From DAOUBA01 sp034432855 (GTDB lineage Bacteria > Chloroflexota > Anaerolineae > B4-G1), in NCBI GenBank assembly GCA_034432855.1, contig DAOUBA010000174.1, forward strand, positions 1 through 26,572: a DNA stretch of 26,572 nucleotides, in the 5' to 3' direction. The notes beneath the pieces were generated by a model, which searched no databases, was not told where the DNA came from, and saw only the letters and a program-made list of their open reading frames with translations. Shown here piece after piece: positions 22,350-26,572 of this stretch (position 1 is the first letter of the stretch; the number at the start of each line of letters is the position of its first letter). The position numbers and the translations under genes are program-made.

Positions 22350-23021
22350 GTGGAGGCAGCCACGATCCTCACCGGGTTGGCAAGCGGCGCGTTGCTGACG
22401 GCGTTCGTTCTGGCGGTATGGGATGGCTTTCGCCAGGTAACCGGCGTCGGGCGAGTCGTGCAGGTCGTCAGTTGGCTGGCCGGGGTATTCCTGTTATTGG
22501 GCACACTGCTGGCGTGGCTGGATATGCGCGTCTTCCTCGGCCTGCCTCTTGTTGCCGCCCTCGCTGCGCCGCAAGGTCTCCCACGCCATTCCTCCTGGAC
22601 AAACGCGCTTCCCCTTCTGCCGCCGCTGGCTCTGGTAGGAGTCGGGCTGTTCTGGGTGCCGGCGGCCGTGAGCGGTAGCCTGTTCGTTGCGCTTACCTCC
22701 GCCATCTGCGCGGGGTTGGGTGCACGGGCATTGGCTCAGGCGTTGTGCGCGTTCGCCGGTGAAATCTCTGCCGAGTGGCCGGGCATCGCCACCTATACAC
22801 TGCTGACACTGCTGGCAGGCGGTCTGGCATTGGCGAACCTGGCGCGGCGCGGGGTGCTGTGGAGCGGGAGCAGCGCCGAGACCGGGCTGGCTGCGGCCTG
22901 GCTGGCCTGGAGCGCAGCGCGATTTATCCCGCGCGACCGGACGCGACTGTGGGCGAGTGTGGTTGCGGTGGCAGCGGTGGTGCTCCTCGTACTGGTTGTC
23001 AGTTGCGGGGGCACGAGATGA
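22350..23021 (+). CDS. polytopic membrane protein, partner of the ResB-like gene
   Basis: 223 residues from GTG 22350, chosen because GGGGAGG at 22336-22342 is 7 nt upstream and the upstream gene stops 2 nt before. About seven or eight hydrophobic helices (for example ILTGLASGALLTAFVLAVW, VSWLAGVFLLLGTLLAWL, LPPLALVGVGLFWVPAAV, LWASVVAVAAVVLLVLVVS). Position next to a ResB-like gene suggests a CcsA/ResC-like role, but the tryptophan-rich haem-handling motif (WGxxWxWD) of that family is absent, so I do not assign it. It is otherwise of unknown function. Confidence 0.72.
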   Translation: MEAATILTGLASGALLTAFVLAVWDGFRQVTGVGRVVQVVSWLAGVFLLLGTLLAWLDMRVFLGLPLVAALAAPQGLPRHSSWTNALPLLPPLALVGVGLFWVPAAVSGSLFVALTSAICAGLGARALAQALCAFAGEISAEWPGIATYTLLTLLAGGLALANLARRGVLWSGSSAETGLAAAWLAWSAARFIPRDRTRLWASVVAVAAVVLLVLVVSCGGTR

Positions 23022-23051
23022 ATTGTCCATTTCATCAGGACAAGCGCTGAT

Positions 23052-23774
23052 ATGGATTACTCCGACTTGCCCGAAAAAGTGCAGCGCCATCTCGAACGAG
23101 CATACGCTTACGAGGAGAGCGGCGATCTCGAAGAGGCCTTGCGCCAATGCGAGACGATCATCCAACTCGCCCCAGGACTGGCCGAAGCATACAACCTTCG
23201 AGGCGTTATCCTGGACGAATTGGGGCGGAAGGAAGAGGCCATCGCTGCCTATCGAGAAGCCGTCCGTCTCGACCCGACATTCCGTGAAGCCCAAGAGAAC
23301 CTTTACGAAGTAACAGCGGAACCGAGGAAGCGGCAAAAGATAGAGTTGGTCGCGGTGCGTGCCTTTATCTACCCGGTGCATGCACATCTGGCGAAGGCGT
23401 TGTTGGCGGTCAATGGTATACGGGCGTTTGTCGCCGACGATGGGATTGTCACGGCCAACCTGCTTCTCTCCAAGGCTATCGGAGGGGTAAGGCTGCTGGT
23501 TCGTGCTAAGGACGCCCAAGCCGCTATGCGCATTCTCGAAAAAGGCGACACGAGGGCAGAACGCAGAAACCGGACAGACGCTTCCCAAGACGTGGTCGGG
23601 AATCCTCAATGTCCACGTTGTCGTTCTACCGCAACTCATTTCGAGAAATACAGGCTACGGCTTGTGGCTCTGACCTGGCTGCTTTGGAAAATCCCCTTGC
23701 CGTTCATCCTCAAGCAAAAGTGGTGCTGTGAACGCTGCGGGTATGCGTGGAAGGAGCCTCGCGATAAGGAGTAG
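23052..23774 (+). CDS. TPR / DUF2007 / zinc-ribbon protein
   Basis: 240 residues with three parts. Residues about 10-85 are TPR-type helices (AYAYEESGDLEEALRQCETI, AYNLRGVILDELGRKEEAIA). Residues about 97-163 (ELVAVRAFIYPVHAHLAKA, GIRAFVADDG, GGVRLLVRAKDAQAAMRIL) fit DUF2007, called a putative signal-transducing domain. The C-terminus is a four-cysteine zinc ribbon: CPRC (187-190) and CERC (226-229) flank a hydrophobic insert (LVALTWLLWKIPLPFIL) that may touch the membrane. No enzymatic role can be stated. It follows the membrane gene by 30 nt, with a poor ribosome binding site, and is followed by the acetyltransferase gene. Confidence 0.8.
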   Translation: MDYSDLPEKVQRHLERAYAYEESGDLEEALRQCETIIQLAPGLAEAYNLRGVILDELGRKEEAIAAYREAVRLDPTFREAQENLYEVTAEPRKRQKIELVAVRAFIYPVHAHLAKALLAVNGIRAFVADDGIVTANLLLSKAIGGVRLLVRAKDAQAAMRILEKGDTRAERRNRTDASQDVVGNPQCPRCRSTATHFEKYRLRLVALTWLLWKIPLPFILKQKWCCERCGYAWKEPRDKE

Positions 23775-23857
23775 GCAATGCACGGTTACATCATCTTTGC
23801 CTACTCGAGTTCTCAAATCCCACAACGAGTGCAGGCTTCCTGCTCTGCAAGTGCGTG

Positions 23858-24664
23858 ATGTTGCACCAGCCAATCATAACCAAGAGCCGACTGATCCGTG
23901 ATCTGACCTGTCTGGGTATCGAGGCGGGGCAGACCGTCATGTTGCACGCCTCGGTGCGTGCTATCGGTTGGATCGTCGGTGGCCCCGACGTCGTGCTCCA
24001 CGCGCTGCGCGAGGTGCTTACGCCAGAAGGGACGCTGATGATGTACGGCGGGTGGGAAGAGCGGATCGAAGACTTTGATGAGTGGCCGCCCGAAACACAG
24101 GCCGCCTATCTCGCCGAGTGCCCACCGTTCGACCCGGCGACCGCACGCGCCAACCGCAAATGGAGCATCCTCACCGAATATCTGCGCACGACGCCCGGCG
24201 CGCAGCGCAGCGGAAACCCGTGCGCCTCGATGGTCGCCCTAGGCGCCAGGGCGCAATGGCTCACCGAAAACCACCCGCTGCAATACGGCTACGGCCCCGG
24301 CTCGCCGCTGGCCAAACTGTGCCAGATCGGCGGCAAGGTCTTGCAGGTCGGCGTGCCCATCGAGACACTTACGCTCCTGCATTATTCCGAACACATGGCA
24401 AACGTGCCGCACAAGCGCGTCGTGCGCTTCCGGGTGCCACTGCTGCGCGACGGTCAACGCGTGTGGGTAGAGATCGAAGAGTTCGACACGAGCCAGGGCA
24501 TCCGTGACTGGCCGGGCGGCGACTACTTTGCTGCCATCGCGCAGGATTTTCTCGCCGGCGGGAATGGCCGCAGCGGGATGATTGGAGCAGCGCAGGCGCA
24601 CCTGTTCGACGCCGCCACCCTGCACGCCTTCGCGGTGCAGTGGATGGAGCGCGAGTTCGCTTGA
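23858..24664 (+). CDS. AAC(3) family N-acetyltransferase
   Basis: About 268 residues. The start is uncertain between GTG 23855, ATG 23858 and TTG 23861, with no clear ribosome binding site. The sequence follows the Antibiotic_NAT fold: LTCLGIEAGQTVMLHASVRAIGWIVGG, ALREVLTPEGTLMMYGGW, FDPATARANRKWSILTEYLRTTPGAQRSGNPCASMVALG, HPLQYGYGPGSPLAKLCQIGGKVLQVGVP and the catalytic-type LTLLHYSEHMANVPHKR. Family members acetylate the 3-amino group of aminoglycosides using acetyl-CoA. Whether this chromosomal copy confers resistance or has another natural substrate cannot be told from sequence. It is followed at 8 nt by uridine kinase. Confidence 0.92.
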   Translation: MLHQPIITKSRLIRDLTCLGIEAGQTVMLHASVRAIGWIVGGPDVVLHALREVLTPEGTLMMYGGWEERIEDFDEWPPETQAAYLAECPPFDPATARANRKWSILTEYLRTTPGAQRSGNPCASMVALGARAQWLTENHPLQYGYGPGSPLAKLCQIGGKVLQVGVPIETLTLLHYSEHMANVPHKRVVRFRVPLLRDGQRVWVEIEEFDTSQGIRDWPGGDYFAAIAQDFLAGGNGRSGMIGAAQAHLFDAATLHAFAVQWMEREFA

Positions 24665-24672
24665 GGTGGAGA

Positions 24673-25308
24673 ATGCGACCCATCGTGATCGGCGTGGCCG
24701 GCGGTACCGGCTCGGGCAAGACGACCGTGGCGGAAAGAATTCTCCAGCGCGTGGGCGAGGAACACGTCGCCTACATCTCGCACGACTCGTACTACCGCGA
24801 CCTCAGCCACCTGCCGCCGCACCTGCGCGCACAGGTCAACTTTGACCATCCCGACTCGCTGGAGACCGAACTGCTGGTCGAGCATCTCAAAGCGCTGCGC
24901 GCCGGGCAGGCAGTCGAGATTCCCATCTACGACTTTACCATCCACACGCGCACGAGCCAAACGCGCCGTGTGGAGCCGGCGCCGGTGATCCTGGTCGAAG
25001 GCATTCTGATCTTTGCCGACCCGGACCTGCGTGCACAGTTCGACGTCAAACTCTACGTGGACACGGACGCCGACGTGCGCTTCATCCGGCGGCTGCAACG
25101 AGACGTCACCGAACGCGGCCGCACCGTCGAGTCGGTCTGCCAGCAATACCTCGAGACGGTGCGCCCGATGCACATGGAGTTCGTCGAACCCAGCAAACGC
25201 TACGCCGACGTGATCATCCCCGAAGGCGGCTTCAACGAGGTCGCCATCGAGATGGTCGCCGCGCGTATCCGCAGCCTGTTGGCAGAGCGGGTGCAGTCAT
25301 CTGCCTGA
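24673..25308 (+). CDS. udk: uridine kinase
   Basis: 211 residues from ATG 24673 (preceded by GGTGGAG; the frame is open further upstream into the previous gene). It phosphorylates uridine or cytidine to the monophosphate in pyrimidine salvage. Motifs: P-loop IGVAGGTGSGKTTVAE (10-17), ISHDSYYRDLSHLP, VNFDHPDSLETELLVEHL, IPIYDFTIHTR, VILVEGILIFADPDLRAQFDVKLYVDTDADVRFIRRLQRD and VEPSKRYADVIIPEGGFN. All conserved uridine kinase blocks are present, with the usual length. It sits 8 nt after the AAC(3) gene. Confidence 0.96.
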   Translation: MRPIVIGVAGGTGSGKTTVAERILQRVGEEHVAYISHDSYYRDLSHLPPHLRAQVNFDHPDSLETELLVEHLKALRAGQAVEIPIYDFTIHTRTSQTRRVEPAPVILVEGILIFADPDLRAQFDVKLYVDTDADVRFIRRLQRDVTERGRTVESVCQQYLETVRPMHMEFVEPSKRYADVIIPEGGFNEVAIEMVAARIRSLLAERVQSSA

Positions 25309-25327
25309 AGATCAAGGAGTAACCGCA

Positions 25328-26464
25328 ATGAGCACACTATTCGAGCCCTGTTGCCTGGCAACCACCATCGGCAGCCTGCCGCACACCGACGTGGCGCACG
25401 GCACCGCCCTGATGTTCGCCCACACGCCCGAAATCCCCGCCTGGGTGCAGTTCCCCAGGCGCGCCTTCCACGAGAACATGATGGTCCAGTTTACCGAAGG
25501 GCTGCCCGGGCTGGTGGATGACGGCGAGCGTGTCTACTTCGACACCGCCGCGCCCGACCTGACCGAGCAACTGACCGACTTTTACGCCCGCTACCTTGCC
25601 GCGACCGAGGGCGGTGACGCTGCTGCGCTCGACGCCTTTGGCCTCTCGTCCGAATACGCGGCGGGCTTTGACGAGTTTATCGCCCAATTGCCCCATCAAC
25701 CCTCGCCCGTGGCGCTCAAGGGACAGGTCACCGGGCCGTTTACGCTGGGCACGAACCTCACCGATCAGGACCGCCGCTGCGCGTATTATGACGACACCCT
25801 GCGCGATGTCATCGTCAAGACGGTGGCGCTCAAGGCGCTGTGGCAGATCGCCCGCCTCAAGCCATTCTGCTCGCGTGTGCTCATCTTTCTCGACGAGCCC
25901 TCGCTCCTGGGTTTTGGCTCCCAGACGTTCATCACCGTGAGCCGCGAGGACGTGATTCATGACATCAACGAGGTCGTCGCGGCGATCCACGCCCAGGGGG
26001 CGCTGGCGGGCGTGCATTGCGAGGCCAACACCGATTGGTCGCTTCTGATGGAGACCGACCTCGACATTCTCGACTTTGATGCTTACGACCACATGCAGGC
26101 GATCACGCTCTACCCCGCCGAGTTGGACGCCTTTCTGGCGCGCGGCGGCAGCCTGGGCTGGGGTATCGTCCCCACGCTCGACCGCGACGCCGCCGCGACC
26201 GAAACCCTGCCCTCACTGTTGGCGCGGTTCGACGAGGGGGTGGAACGGCTTGTACAGAAGGGCCTTGACCGTGAACTGTTGCTGCGCCGGGCGCTGATCA
26301 CGCCCAGTTGTGGGATGGGCGGCGTGCTCACCGAGCCGCTGGCCGAGCGCGTCCTGGGGCTGCTGCGCGAACTCTCTATGGCCCTGCGCCAGCAGCACGG
26401 GTTTGCCTGGCCCACGCAGGCTGCCCGGAATTTAGGCTTCATCAATACCCCTTCGAGTTTCTGA
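25328..26464 (+). CDS. MetE C-terminal/UroD superfamily barrel protein
   Basis: 378 residues; AAGGAG at 25314-25319 precedes ATG 25328. It fits the cobalamin-independent methionine synthase C-terminal/uroporphyrinogen decarboxylase barrel: ATTIGSLPHTDV (11-22), ALKGQVTGPFTLGT, VLIFLDEPSLLG (LDEP 188-191), GALAGVHCEANTDWSLLMETDLDILDFDAY with His230-Cys231, LGWGIVPT, and LITPSCGMGG with Cys328. The His/Cys/Cys set resembles the zinc-thiol site of MetE, so methyl transfer to a thiol is plausible. It lacks the N-terminal MetE folate domain, so if it makes methionine it would use another methyl donor, as in the short core-MetE types. Substrate is unproven. No terminator is obvious downstream. Confidence 0.85.
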   Translation: MSTLFEPCCLATTIGSLPHTDVAHGTALMFAHTPEIPAWVQFPRRAFHENMMVQFTEGLPGLVDDGERVYFDTAAPDLTEQLTDFYARYLAATEGGDAAALDAFGLSSEYAAGFDEFIAQLPHQPSPVALKGQVTGPFTLGTNLTDQDRRCAYYDDTLRDVIVKTVALKALWQIARLKPFCSRVLIFLDEPSLLGFGSQTFITVSREDVIHDINEVVAAIHAQGALAGVHCEANTDWSLLMETDLDILDFDAYDHMQAITLYPAELDAFLARGGSLGWGIVPTLDRDAAATETLPSLLARFDEGVERLVQKGLDRELLLRRALITPSCGMGGVLTEPLAERVLGLLRELSMALRQQHGFAWPTQAARNLGFINTPSSF

Positions 26465-26526
26465 CCCCGCTACGCGCCTCCGCCATCACCGGTGGTTGCT
26501 GCTGACTACCTGCATAACAGTCAGCC

Positions 26527-26555
26527 TTGATTTACGGCGTAGTTTGTGGTAGGAT
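26527..26555 (+). promoter_or_regulatory. putative promoter at right edge
   Basis: TTGATT (26527-26532), 17-nt spacer, TAGGAT (26550-26555) preceded by TGG. An ATG at 26565 follows at once, so the next gene may be leaderless or the start lies beyond the window. Confidence 0.55.
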
Positions 26556-26572
26556 GAGAACGATATGGGCAG

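Overview
The window reads as a chromosomal segment of a GC-rich, probably Chloroflexota (Anaerolineae/Caldilineae-like) bacterium. This is an inference from gene content and style: CIRCE-controlled groESL, many lipoproteins with Pro/Thr-rich linkers, a fragment resembling the N-terminus of HgcA-type corrinoid proteins, and abundant interspersed palindromic repeats. No ribosomal RNA or species marker is present. Most genes are on the plus strand; the one clear minus-strand gene is a lipid kinase at 19169-20080.

Layout. 1-1326: the 3' end of an FMN glutamate synthase gene and a conserved unknown gene. 1648-3784: a textbook heat-shock unit (sigma70-type promoter, perfect CIRCE operator, groES, groEL, intrinsic terminator). 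3830-6371: three genes, namely a GerMN lipoprotein, a TIM-barrel sugar isomerase/epimerase that seems to start at ATT, and a LysM-LysM-CAP lipoprotein. 6397-8950: a truncated HgcA-like N-terminus abutting a two-gene, lower-GC type II restriction-modification module, which looks like an acquired island. 8973-14413: the most coherent system in the window. A promoter and a roughly 200-nt structured leader ending in a terminator-like hairpin precede an ECF vitamin transporter (S, A1, A2, T) interleaved with a type II pantothenate kinase and followed by a type III pantothenate kinase. I read this as a pantothenate uptake and phosphorylation (coenzyme A) operon. Palindromic repeats have entered it at three places, and two of them form the C-terminal codons of transporter subunits.

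14433-16815: a decayed coiled-coil/nuclease-like gene with an in-frame TGA, a GNAT acetyltransferase and a TPR lipoprotein. 16848-19085: a tetranucleotide repeat, adenine deaminase and an unknown gene. 19096-20187: a convergent palindrome, the minus-strand lipid kinase and another palindromic repeat. 20196-21330: a tyrosine-recombinase-like protein lacking most catalytic residues, then tRNA-Thr(CGU) with its own promoter and terminator. 21352-26464: two membrane proteins (the first ResB-like), a TPR/DUF2007/zinc-ribbon protein, an AAC(3)-family acetyltransferase, uridine kinase and a MetE/UroD-like barrel protein. A last promoter-like sequence lies at the right edge.

The points most worth a second look are the pantothenate operon with two unrelated kinases and an unidentified leader RNA, the glutamine in place of the switch histidine in EcfA1, the hairpin-repeat cluster before the type II kinase, the truncated HgcA-like gene beside the restriction-modification module, and the catalytically degenerate recombinase next to tRNA-Thr.
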